From: Planctomycetota bacterium
Lineage (GTDB): Bacteria > Planctomycetota > SZUA-567 > H5-PLA8
Assembly: GCA_016200135.1 (NCBI GenBank)
Contig: JACQFI010000094.1
Coordinates: forward strand, 1-43,871
Direction: 5' to 3'
Length of the DNA: 43,871 nt
Part shown: positions 15,903 to 23,583 of the stretch, one piece after another
How positions within the stretch are numbered: position 1 is the first letter of the stretch
Layout of the letters: the number at the start of each line of letters is the position of its first letter
Position numbers and translations under genes: made by a program
The notes under the pieces: model-generated
What the model was told of the DNA's origin: nothing
The model's input: the letters and a program-made list of their open reading frames with translations, nothing else
The model's database searches: none

Positions 15903-17336
15903 ATGAATTACAGAAAAATAAGCGGAGCATGGTGGTTGGGAGCGCTGACTGTCGCAGCCACGGGTCTTCGGCTCTCGGTGAACGCCGAGTTCAAGCAGGC
16001 GCCCAGCGTCTCGGTGGAGCGGCTGCTGAAGAACACCGCCGCGTTTATCAAAGAGCATCCCGACGACCCACAAGGCTATTATGTCCTTGGGCGGCTGCAT
16101 CACCTGGCCTTTGCGATGAAGGTTCAGGACCTTCCCACTTACGGCGTCGGTGCGACCGTCAAGAGCCAGCTTCCGGAAATCGACAACCGCTCGCTGAATT
16201 ACCGGGACGATCTGAAGAAGGGCCTCACCGACGAAGAGGCCGCAGTGCATCTGAAGGAAGGCTTGGCTCATTACCGCAAGGCCATCCAGCTCAAGCCGGA
16301 CCGCGCGCTGTATCACTTGAGTCTCGCGAGCCTGATGGAGACGGCCGCCTCGCCCGTCATCATGAAGGAAGGCGACGTGCCGCAGGCCTCGGACAAAGAA
16401 AAGAACGGCATCGAAGAATCGATCAAGGACCTGGCGGCCGAGGCCGCCGAGACGCGCACCAAGGCCCATGACAAGCTTCTTTCGGTAGGCTTAAAGGCGC
16501 TGCCGGTGCTGGTGACGCACGCGGCCGACGAGGACCTCGAGCGGCGCGCGCGGGTGAACCTGCTGATCGCGCTGCCCTGCAAGGAGAAAGCGAAAGAGGA
16601 ATACCTCAAGTCCTACGAGCTCGGAAAGGAACAGGACCTCGCCCAGAAACACGTGCCCATTGATGGCGTTGAATCCCTGGTGACCTACGAAGCCGGTGAA
16701 GGTTTCCTCCGCCTACTTAAAGGCCGGCACCAGAGCGACACGGAGACGAAGAAGGCCGAAGAGATCGCCGAGCACCTCAAGAACCTCAAAGGTTTGCCCC
16801 CGGGCAAGATCACGCCCATCGTCTTCTCGCTGCACGCTGGCGTGGACGCCTGCATGGCGGACCTGCTGGACGATGCCAAGACCGTGCGCTTCGATCTCGA
16901 TGGCGACGAACGGCCGGAACTGCGCCGCTGGGTCAAGCCCGAGACCTGCATTCTCGTCTGGGACCCTGAAGGCCGCGGCAAAATAACCAGCGGCCGCCAG
17001 CTCTTCGGTTCCGTAACGTGGTGGATCTTCTGGAACGACGGCTACCATGCCCTCGATGCGCTCGACGACAACCGCGACGGCCGGCTTAGCGGAGAAGAAC
17101 TCCGCGGCCTCGCCGTCTGGCGCGACGCCAACAGCAACGGCGTCTCCGATCCCGGTGAAGTCGCGCCGCTCTCTACGCTCGAAATCGAGAGCCTCTCCGT
17201 CCGCGCCACCGGCCTCGACGGAGCCTCGCCCATCTGCCGCGACGGCCTGCGCATGAAAGATGGAAGCACGCTGCCAACGTTTGATTGGATCGCACCTGCT
17301 GTGAACGAAAAGGCAACTACAGATGAACACCGATAA
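15903..17336 (+). CDS. Secreted TPR-like protein with an RTX-like calcium-binding domain
   Basis: A 477-residue protein. The first ~27 residues form a signal peptide (WWLGALTVAATGLRLSVNA). Residues ~35-150 read as TPR helices (HPDDPQGYYVLGRLHHLAFA; EGLAHYRKAIQLKPDRALYH), followed by a charged, mainly helical stretch. Residues ~325-450 match the calcium-binding module found in RTX-associated proteins: DLDGDERPE (331-339), a degenerate DPEGRGKITSGRQLFG loop, DDNRDGRLSGEE (388-399) and WRDANSNGVSDPGE (ending at 419). The second loop has lost some typical Asp residues. GGAG lies six bases before the ATG. The last residues, TTDEHR, are encoded by a dispersed repeat that also provides the stop codon. 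Role unknown; it may be a calcium-dependent extracytoplasmic scaffold. It is divergent from the alcohol dehydrogenase. Confidence 0.75.
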   Translation: MNYRKISGAWWLGALTVAATGLRLSVNAEFKQAPSVSVERLLKNTAAFIKEHPDDPQGYYVLGRLHHLAFAMKVQDLPTYGVGATVKSQLPEIDNRSLNYRDDLKKGLTDEEAAVHLKEGLAHYRKAIQLKPDRALYHLSLASLMETAASPVIMKEGDVPQASDKEKNGIEESIKDLAAEAAETRTKAHDKLLSVGLKALPVLVTHAADEDLERRARVNLLIALPCKEKAKEEYLKSYELGKEQDLAQKHVPIDGVESLVTYEAGEGFLRLLKGRHQSDTETKKAEEIAEHLKNLKGLPPGKITPIVFSLHAGVDACMADLLDDAKTVRFDLDGDERPELRRWVKPETCILVWDPEGRGKITSGRQLFGSVTWWIFWNDGYHALDALDDNRDGRLSGEELRGLAVWRDANSNGVSDPGEVAPLSTLEIESLSVRATGLDGASPICRDGLRMKDGSTLPTFDWIAPAVNEKATTDEHR

Positions 17337-17350
17337 ACCTGGATGAATAC
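17316..17350. repeat. Dispersed repeat (ACAGATGAACAC type), copy 1
   Basis: Contains CTACAGATGAACACCGATAA followed by ACCTGGATGAAT. It overlaps the last seven codons and stop of the preceding gene. A related copy lies inverted at 18276-18307. Confidence 0.5.
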
Positions 17351-17432
17351 AAACGGCTCTAACGCATCGAGAAATCCGTAACAGTCTCTAGCCAAAGATC
17401 TGCAAGACCTGGACTAGCGTTGATCGACGTTT

Positions 17433-17462
17433 CCCTCTCCCCCAACGTATTGGGGGAGAGGG
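17433..17462. repeat. Perfect 13-bp palindrome
   Basis: CCCTCTCCCCCAA (17433-17445) and its exact complement (17450-17462) flank a CGTA loop. The sequence resembles the CCCTCTCCC-type palindromic repeats common in bacterial genomes. It lies in the gap between two convergent genes and may also end transcripts. Confidence 0.7.
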
Positions 17463-17525
17463 CCAGGGTCAGAGGGCCGGTGTACTTGCAGGTGACGCCC
17501 GCATCAATACCAATAGGATTCTGCC

Positions 17526-17858
17526 CTAGGAGTATGGACCAAATCCTGCGGCCAAAGACTCAAATGGATGCTGGTGCGGCTTTGCATTCAGAAACTTCTC
17601 CATCCACCAGGCGACACTCGATAATGCTCCAAAGAAAAACAGGATATCGACGATCAATCCGAAGGGATCGAACAGGTTTGCCGGGAACCCGATGTAGGAA
17701 CGCGACCCACAAACAATACCACCTGTAGTAACATCACAAAAATTTTCAGTTCTTCCTATTAGATTTATAAGCACCAAGAGCGAGGCCATGACCATAAGAA
17801 CAAACAAAGTCGAAAGGTGTAATTGAAACCATCCGCGCTTTTTCGTGGACTCTTCCAT
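17526..17858 (-). CDS. Small membrane protein, HLST family, paralogue 2
   Basis: A 110-residue protein with two hydrophobic segments, LFVLMVMASLLVLINLIG near the N-terminus and LIVDILFFFGALSSVAWWM near the C-terminus, joined by a soluble loop with two Cys (ENFC, IVCGS). The opening RGWFQLHLST matches the opening CGFQIHLST of the next gene upstream on the same strand, so the two are tandem paralogues separated by 43 bp. Small proteins with this FQLHLST signature are, as I remember them, frequent in planctomycetes, and their role is not known. GAGGAG lies four bases before the ATG. Composition is AT-richer than in the surrounding genes. Confidence 0.75.
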   Translation of the reverse strand: MEESTKKRGWFQLHLSTLFVLMVMASLLVLINLIGRTENFCDVTTGGIVCGSRSYIGFPANLFDPFGLIVDILFFFGALSSVAWWMEKFLNAKPHQHPFESLAAGFGPYS

Positions 17859-17901
17859 ATTACTCCTCTCGATTCAATCCGCCGCATTCACATATCGTTT
17901 A

Positions 17902-18255
17902 TCAGCTCGAGTTCTCCCGCCTAATACGTCCCTCGAGGAGTAACACGGTCATAAGAATCGCCGCACACGCCACAAAACCATCGATTAAGAGCGTAACGAA
18001 AGAAAAGCGCGTTACAGGTGAGCACTCAAAATAATCCACCGGATCCTTCGACGTTAGCTGATAGGCTTCGGCGTAAATGGTGAACGGCCTTCCATACGCG
18101 TGCCATCGCGGACCTGGCTCATTACAAGATGCCAAATCATTGCGCGTATAAGGAATGAAATTAGCCCAAATTAGACCGCCCAATACAAACATCAAGATGA
18201 CGCAGGTCGAAAGGTGAATCTGAAACCCGCATTTCTTGTCTCCTGACTTCTGCAT
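17902..18255 (-). CDS. Small membrane protein, HLST family, paralogue 1
   Basis: A 117-residue protein with the same plan as its downstream neighbour: a basic opening, the FQIHLST signature, a first membrane segment (CVILMFVLGGLIWANFI), a central loop of about 50 residues and a second membrane segment (LLIDGFVACAAILMTVLLL) ending in a basic tail. The loop holds two Cys, as in the paralogue, though at different spacing. It starts 56 bp after the aldehyde dehydrogenase stop codon on the same strand, with a dispersed repeat in the gap, so cotranscription is possible. The function is unknown. Confidence 0.75.
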   Translation of the reverse strand: MQKSGDKKCGFQIHLSTCVILMFVLGGLIWANFIPYTRNDLASCNEPGPRWHAYGRPFTIYAEAYQLTSKDPVDYFECSPVTRFSFVTLLIDGFVACAAILMTVLLLEGRIRRENSS

Positions 18256-18275
18256 ACCGAACCTTCTTTCCTTCT

Positions 18276-18307
18276 GTTATCGGTGTGCATCCGTGTTCAT
18301 CTGTGGT
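18276..18307. repeat. Dispersed repeat (ACAGATGAACAC type), copy 2
   Basis: On the minus strand it reads ACCACAGATGAACACGGATG followed by CACACCGATAAC, related to positions 17316-17350. It lies between the aldehyde dehydrogenase stop codon and the first small membrane gene. Confidence 0.5.
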
Positions 18308-18311
18308 TGCA

Positions 18312-19736
18312 TCATCCGGTCGTCCGAATCGCCACCATCTGTATATTCGTCATCTCCTCGATCGCGAAGCGCAGGCCCTCCCGGCCGAGGCCGCTCTGCT
18401 TGTTGCCGCCGTACGGCATGTGGTCGGCGCGGAACGCCGGCATGTCGTTCACGATCACGCCGCCGAAGTTCAGCTTCTTGATCGCGCGCAGCACGCGGTC
18501 GATGTCGCGCGTGAAGACGCTCGCCTGCAAGCCGTAGCTCGTCGCGTTCGCCTGCCGCAGCGACTCCTCGAAGTCGTCGCACGCGATCACGCTCGCCACC
18601 GGCGCGAAGACCTCCTGCGCCATCACCTTCATCTCGGGCGTCACGTTCGAGAGCATCGTCGGCCAGTACACGCTGCCCTCCCGCTTGCCGCCGCTGAGCA
18701 CTTTCGCGCCGCCCGCCTGGGCTTCCTTCACCCAGCCCTCGATGCGCTCGGCCTCCTTCTGTGCGATCATCGGCCCGATATCGGTCTTCTCATCGAGCGG
18801 ATCGCCCACCACCATCGCCTCGCCGGCCTGCACCAGTTTCTCGCTCAGCGACTCGAAGATCTTCTTGTCGCCGTAGATGCGCTGCACGCTGATGCAGACC
18901 TGCCCTGAGTATACAAACGCGCCGAAGGCGGTTCTCTTGGCGGCAAAATCGAGGTCCGCGTCGGGCGCGATGATAACCGGCGAGCTGTTCCCAAGTTCCA
19001 GCGTCACTTTTTTGATGCCCGCGCGGCCGAGAATAATCTTCCCCACCGCCGCGCTGCCCGTGAAACTGATCTTCGCCACACGCGGGTCCGTCACGAGCGC
19101 GTCACCCACGGTCTCGCCGTCGCCGTGCAGCAGGTTGATCGCGCCTTCGGGCGCGCCCGCTTCGAGCAGGATCTCGAAGAGCGCCACCGCCGTGAGCGGC
19201 GTCTGTTCGGCGGGCTTGAGCACCAGCGCGTTGCCCGCCGCGATCGCCGGCGCCACTTTATGCGCCACCAGATTCAGCGGGAAGTTAAACGGCGTGATCG
19301 CGCCCACGACGCCCACCGGCCGCCGCAGCCAGAAGCCGAAGTAGCCTTCGCCCGCGGGCACCGCATCCAGCGCCACCGTCTCGCCGTGGATGCGCCGCGC
19401 TTCTTCCGCCGCGATGGTGAACGTCGTCGCCGACCGGTCCACCTCCGCGCGCGCGATTTTCAGTGCCTTCCCGGCCTCCGCCGCGATGGTTCGCGCAAGC
19501 GTCTCCTTGCGCTGCTTGAGTAGTTCCGCCGTCCGCAGCAGGATCTCCGCGCGCTTGTGTACCGGCAGGTTCGCCATCGTCTCCGCGTGCCGGTCGGCCG
19601 AGGCGATGGCCGCCTCGACGTCTTCCTTGCGCGCCGTGGCCACCGCTCCGAGTGACTTGCCATCGTACTTGTTCTTTACTTCAAGCGGCGCGCCGCCCGC
19701 CACCCACTTCCCGCCGACGAAGAGCCCGCTCACCAT
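18312..19736 (-). CDS. NAD(P)-dependent aldehyde dehydrogenase
   Basis: A 474-residue cytosolic aldehyde dehydrogenase of full length. Landmarks in order: PVGVVGAITPFNFPLNL, KPAEQTPLTAV in the cofactor site, FTGSAAVGK, the general base Glu in VTLELGNSSP, the catalytic Cys in YSGQVCISVQR, and the C-terminal MPYGGNKQSGLGREG. The substitution pattern (ELGNSSPVII, SGQVCISVQR) is typical of the group containing glyceraldehyde-3-phosphate dehydrogenase-like and lactaldehyde/sulfolactaldehyde-type enzymes, so the natural substrate stays open. AGGAGG lies five bases before the ATG. It lies downstream of the EamA transporter on the same strand and may act on an imported compound, but that is only inference. 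Confidence 0.92.
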   Translation of the reverse strand: MVSGLFVGGKWVAGGAPLEVKNKYDGKSLGAVATARKEDVEAAIASADRHAETMANLPVHKRAEILLRTAELLKQRKETLARTIAAEAGKALKIARAEVDRSATTFTIAAEEARRIHGETVALDAVPAGEGYFGFWLRRPVGVVGAITPFNFPLNLVAHKVAPAIAAGNALVLKPAEQTPLTAVALFEILLEAGAPEGAINLLHGDGETVGDALVTDPRVAKISFTGSAAVGKIILGRAGIKKVTLELGNSSPVIIAPDADLDFAAKRTAFGAFVYSGQVCISVQRIYGDKKIFESLSEKLVQAGEAMVVGDPLDEKTDIGPMIAQKEAERIEGWVKEAQAGGAKVLSGGKREGSVYWPTMLSNVTPEMKVMAQEVFAPVASVIACDDFEESLRQANATSYGLQASVFTRDIDRVLRAIKKLNFGGVIVNDMPAFRADHMPYGGNKQSGLGREGLRFAIEEMTNIQMVAIRTTG

Positions 19737-19891
19737 GGCAACCTCCTTAATGGCAAATCCAAAACTCGAAGCCCGAAATAGACGCCAAACCGAAAACGTA
19801 AACCAACGGCGCTACATGCTGTAACGGTTCAAGCCCCTCAAGGCAACCGCCGCGCAAATCGTAGCGGAGGCTTCCAGCCTGCCGCCCCAAG

Positions 19892-19908
19892 TTGTCCTTT
19901 CAGGACAA
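19892..19908. terminator. Hairpin downstream of the EamA transporter gene
   Basis: TTGTCCT (19892-19898) pairs perfectly with AGGACAA (19902-19908). A second small hairpin, GGCAAG/CTTGCC, lies at 19929-19944. Both lie within 65 bp of the transporter stop codon; there is no clear T-tract. Confidence 0.35.
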
Positions 19909-19954
19909 AACGGCACGTTACGCCCGGCTGGCAAGAATGCTTGCCCTGTTGGCC

Positions 19955-20800
19955 TCACGGAAACACCAGCAACATCGCCGCCGCGCCGAGCGCCGCGCCG
20001 ACCATGCCGGGCAGCCGCAGGCGTTCCTTCCAGAAAAAATGCGCAAACAGATTATCCATAATCACCACCGCGCAGCCCGAGACCGGGAAATAGACCGTGC
20101 GCGGAACCAGGCTCAGCGCGATCAGGATCACGATCAAATTGAGCATATTATACACGCCGATCAGCGCGCCCATGCCCGCCTCGCCGCGCGTCGGACGGTG
20201 GCGCTTGAACGCGACGGCCGCCGCGCCAATCAATCCCGCGGCGGACGCGGTCGCAAAGAGCACGCTGAGTTTCTGCGCGTCCAGGTCCATGTAATGCACG
20301 GAACTCAGGCCCACGTGGCTCAGGCTCTGCGAGAAGAAAACCAGCAGCAGCAGCGCCAGCGCCTTCGCGGAAAAGGGCGCGACGGGACCCGCGCCTTTCT
20401 GCCCCAGCGTCATCAGCACCAGGCCCACCAGCGCTAGGGCGACCCCCGAGCCTTGCATGGCGGTAACGTGCTCGTGCCAGAGCCACACGCCGAGCAGGAT
20501 CGGCAGCAGGATCGAGAGGCGGAAGGCCGTCAGCACCGCGCCGACCTCGGACGTCGCCAGCGCCTGCGTGAGCACGATCATCGCGACGATGAAGAAAGCC
20601 CCGGTAAGCACCCCGATCTCCAGCACCGGCCGCGAGAGTTCAAAGTGCCCGCTCAGTCCCAGGTACACGCCGAGCGCCGCGGCCAAGACCAGGTAATTCG
20701 CGGTCACCACGGTCGGCCCGTGGCAATTCTTCCGCTGCGACCACTTGAAGAGCTGGCCGAATCCGAAGGACATCAGGCAGGCAAGCGCAAGCCAAGCCAA
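19955..20800 (-). CDS. EamA/DMT-family transporter
   Basis: A 281-residue inner-membrane protein with about ten hydrophobic helices in two homologous halves, the plan of the drug/metabolite transporter superfamily. Examples are LVLAAALGVYLGLSG, LEIGVLTGAFFIVAMIVLTQALA, ILLPILLGVWLWHE and VGAALGAAAMLLVF at the end. The short KERLRLPGMVGAALG motif before the last helix is typical. Substrate not predictable. The start is a TTG at 20800, with GGAG seven bases before it; a later in-frame ATG would remove part of the first helix. It is upstream of, and on the same strand as, the aldehyde dehydrogenase, 218 bp away. Confidence 0.88.
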   Translation of the reverse strand: MAWLALACLMSFGFGQLFKWSQRKNCHGPTVVTANYLVLAAALGVYLGLSGHFELSRPVLEIGVLTGAFFIVAMIVLTQALATSEVGAVLTAFRLSILLPILLGVWLWHEHVTAMQGSGVALALVGLVLMTLGQKGAGPVAPFSAKALALLLLVFFSQSLSHVGLSSVHYMDLDAQKLSVLFATASAAGLIGAAAVAFKRHRPTRGEAGMGALIGVYNMLNLIVILIALSLVPRTVYFPVSGCAVVIMDNLFAHFFWKERLRLPGMVGAALGAAAMLLVFP

Positions 20801-20995
20801 GCGATTACTCCGGCGGCGATAACGGTCGCGATTTCACACTCGTTAAGCAACCCAACGTTAACAGAATCGGGAGTATTCGGTAACGAAGGTCTCCAAATTC
20901 CTGGAGGGAACCCTGGACTTAGCCGGCCGCGCGTTCGTACTCAACCTGGGATTGCTGATAAGCTTGGTTTCGAACAGATGTTTTAGGAACCTATT

Positions 20996-21024
20996 TTGGA
21001 TGATTTGCTGAAACCGCATATATG
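20996..21024 (+). promoter_or_regulatory. Candidate promoter of the HEAT-repeat gene
   Basis: TTGGAT (20996-21001) and TATATG (21019-21024) with a 17-bp spacer, about 38 bp before the start codon. Both hexamers are partial matches. Confidence 0.3.
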
Positions 21025-21061
21025 CAACGTACGTCTAATCGATACCTTTAAAGGAGCCACT

Positions 21062-22606
21062 TTGACCGTTATGCGCGCGCTCTTCTTTCTCGCCCTCCTG
21101 CCCTACCTCTTTCTTGCGCCCGCGCGCGCCGCGGAGGGTGAAGACATCGGCGCAGCCAAATTGCGGGCCGAAAAGCTGGTAAAGAGCCTCGAAGCCGCCG
21201 ACTTCGCGACGTGCGAAGCGGCCACGACCGCATTGAAGAATCTCGGCCCTGTCGCCATCCCTGCCCTTCTGGCCGCGGAAAAAGAGGGCGACCCGGAACT
21301 CAAAGCCCGCATCGCCTACATCTGCAAGGTCATCGAACTGCGCGAGAAGCTCTCCGCCGCTCTGCGCGCGGCCGATCCTGGCATCGAAGACGACCTCGCA
21401 CGAGACCAGCGGGCGTGGCCCAAGCATTTCTTCGAAGCCGCCAAGCGCGAAAAGAAGACCTCAAGGCCCGACCTGGAAATCCTGGCCGCGGGCGCCTTCC
21501 GCGTCGTGCGCGCTGAAAAGCAGGCGAAGGAACTCAAGGAAGTGCTGTCCGCCGCCGCGGACCTGCAAATCCGCTCGCTCATCCCGGAACTCTGCAAGCT
21601 CCTCGAGGACGAAGATGGGACGTTGCGGGACCAGGCCGCCCAGCTCATGGGCCGAATGGAAGCCGAGGAAGCGGTGCCGCAGCTCATCAAGCTCATTGAT
21701 AAAGACCGCGGCTGGCCGAGCGCCCACGCCGCCGAATCGCTGGGTATGTTGGGCGCGCCGAAAGCCGTACCCAACCTCATCAAGCTGCTCGACGCCGAAT
21801 TTGCCGTCAGCCGCAGCAGTGCCGCCGGCGCACTGGGCAACATCGGCAAAGAAGCCCGCACGGCCGCGCCCAAGCTCATCAAGCAGCTCGGAGATTCCGA
21901 TGGCTGGGCGCGCGCGAACGCCGCGAGAGCCCTGGGCCAATTGAGAGTCAAGGATGCCGTGCCAGATCTCATCAAGCGCCTCGCCGATGACGATAGCAAT
22001 GTGCGCTCCTATGCCGCGCAAGCTCTGTGCGAATTGAAGGCCAAAGAAGCCATTCCCGAGATCGTCAAGCATATCGACAAGAAGAGCTGGTACGCATCCT
22101 TTGAATTCGCCACCGCGCTCTGCGCGATGGAAGACGTGCAAGGCGCGGACTTTCTCATCGAGCAGTTCCCCCAGATCTGCGAGATTTATCGCGGCTCCGC
22201 AGTCATCGCGCTCATTAAGTCCAGGTCCAAGCACGCCGCGACCCTGTTCGTCAAACTCCTGGACGACGAGTACCCCTACTTTCGCGCGCACGCGGCCTTC
22301 GGCTTGGGAATTTTAGGCCACAAGGAGTCCACCGCGAAACTGGAAGAGCTCGCGAAGGGCGAGGACGCGTTCGTGCGCATCGGCGCTCAATTCGCCTTGA
22401 CCAAACTCGGCGTCAGGGACTTCAGCCCAGAGATACTGAAAGGCTTGCAGGTAGAAGAAGAGTGGGTTCGCTGCATGGCCGTGCAGTCCGTAGGTGAACT
22501 TGGCCTCAAGGCCGCTTTGCCCGAGCTCAAGAAACTGTCGGCCCACCCCAATCACTCGGTCCGCGACGCCGCTCGCGCTGCGCTGGAGAAGTTCGAGACG
22601 CCGTAA
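21062..22606 (+). CDS. Secreted HEAT-repeat protein
   Basis: A 514-residue exported protein. It starts with a signal peptide (MRALFFLALLPYLFLAPARA) and then consists largely of HEAT/PBS-lyase-type helical repeats of about 30 residues, seen in phrases such as AVPQLIKLIDKDRGWPSAHA, AVPNLIKLLDAEFAVSRSSA, AAPKLIKQLGDSDGWARANA and AVPDLIKRLADDDSNVRSYA. Repeats resume near the C-terminus (ALPELKKLSAHPNHSVRDAA). Such scaffolds mediate protein contacts; no enzyme motif is visible. AAGGAG sits five bases before an in-frame TTG at 21062, whereas the ATG at 21071 has it 14 bases away, so I choose the TTG. It ends 17 bp from the convergent cyclophilin gene. Confidence 0.85.
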   Translation: MTVMRALFFLALLPYLFLAPARAAEGEDIGAAKLRAEKLVKSLEAADFATCEAATTALKNLGPVAIPALLAAEKEGDPELKARIAYICKVIELREKLSAALRAADPGIEDDLARDQRAWPKHFFEAAKREKKTSRPDLEILAAGAFRVVRAEKQAKELKEVLSAAADLQIRSLIPELCKLLEDEDGTLRDQAAQLMGRMEAEEAVPQLIKLIDKDRGWPSAHAAESLGMLGAPKAVPNLIKLLDAEFAVSRSSAAGALGNIGKEARTAAPKLIKQLGDSDGWARANAARALGQLRVKDAVPDLIKRLADDDSNVRSYAAQALCELKAKEAIPEIVKHIDKKSWYASFEFATALCAMEDVQGADFLIEQFPQICEIYRGSAVIALIKSRSKHAATLFVKLLDDEYPYFRAHAAFGLGILGHKESTAKLEELAKGEDAFVRIGAQFALTKLGVRDFSPEILKGLQVEEEWVRCMAVQSVGELGLKAALPELKKLSAHPNHSVRDAARAALEKFETP

Positions 22607-22623
22607 GCGCGCCGAACGGGTCC

Positions 22624-23583
22624 TCATCCCGCCTTCTTCGCCTCCTCCTTCTTCGGCGGGCCGCCGGGCGCCTCGAAACGTCCCATCAGCTTAAAGAGCC
22701 CCAGGATCCCCAGGAAGACCAGCATCGCCAGACTCTCGCGATGCTGCGCGGCCGGCGTGAGCAGCACGATCGCGAAGAACGCGCCCACCAGCACGCTGAT
22801 CAACTGCACCGAGGCCAGCGTCTTCGGCGGGATCTTCTCCGCGAACAGGAACTGCGCCACGCTGAGCAGCAGCATCATCGCCAGCACCACGCCCGCGAAC
22901 GCCGGCACGAACCGCGCGATCGCCTGCTCTTCCGCGCGCTTGTCCCGCTCAGCGTCTTCTTTGGTGTACGGAATCTCCTTCGGCCCGGCGATGCTCGCCC
23001 GCGCGTACGCGTCCGGCGTCTCGAGCACCTCCGCCTTAAGCACCGAAATGCGCACCTTCGGCTGGAACTGCGCGTCGCGCGGCACGCTCTTGAACATCTC
23101 CACCACGTCCATGCCCCGTACGACCTCGCCGAAGACCGTGTACTTGCCGTCCAGGTGCGGCGCCGCGGCGAGCATGATCGAGAAGGAACTCTCCCCCGAG
23201 TCCGGGTCGCCGTCCGCGTGTGCCATCGAGAGCACGCCGTACTTGTGAGGCACGCGGCTGAACTCGGCCTTGAGCTTATGCACCGTCTCGCGCTGTGGCC
23301 CGGTGAGTGGCTCCGGCCGGTCGTTGTGCCCCGCATTCTGCAGCACGAAGTTCGGGTCGAGCCGGTGGAAGCGCGTGCCGTCGTACACGCCCGCGCTCAC
23401 CATCTCAAGAAACTGCTCGCACGTCCGCGGCGCAACTTTCGGGTACAGCGCGAGCACGATGTCGCCGCCGTTGGTGTGCAGGATCACGCGCTCCTTGCCG
23501 AGTTCGGTAGGCGAGAGCACCTCCGCCCGCGCCGCGCACACCGCGAACAAGATCGCGGCAAACCCAAACCGGAGCGTCCTCAT
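22624..23583 (-). CDS. Membrane-anchored cyclophilin-type peptidyl-prolyl isomerase
   Basis: A 319-residue protein: a signal peptide (LRFGFAAILFAVCAARA), a cyclophilin domain and a C-terminal membrane part. The isomerase domain shows RFHRLDPNFVLQNAGHND, with the catalytic-type FHR, SGESSFSIMLAAAPHLDGKY and TVFGEVVRGMDVV. A charged linker follows, then three hydrophobic helices (FAGVVLAMMLLLSVAQFLF; LISVLVGAFFAIVLLT; LAMLVFLGILGLFKLMG) and a Lys/Glu-rich tail. Cyclophilins usually lack such an anchor. The domain should act as an extracytoplasmic proline isomerase or chaperone. The ATG overlaps the TGA of the preceding gene (ATGA), so the two are translationally coupled. Confidence 0.9.
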   Translation of the reverse strand: MRTLRFGFAAILFAVCAARAEVLSPTELGKERVILHTNGGDIVLALYPKVAPRTCEQFLEMVSAGVYDGTRFHRLDPNFVLQNAGHNDRPEPLTGPQRETVHKLKAEFSRVPHKYGVLSMAHADGDPDSGESSFSIMLAAAPHLDGKYTVFGEVVRGMDVVEMFKSVPRDAQFQPKVRISVLKAEVLETPDAYARASIAGPKEIPYTKEDAERDKRAEEQAIARFVPAFAGVVLAMMLLLSVAQFLFAEKIPPKTLASVQLISVLVGAFFAIVLLTPAAQHRESLAMLVFLGILGLFKLMGRFEAPGGPPKKEEAKKAG

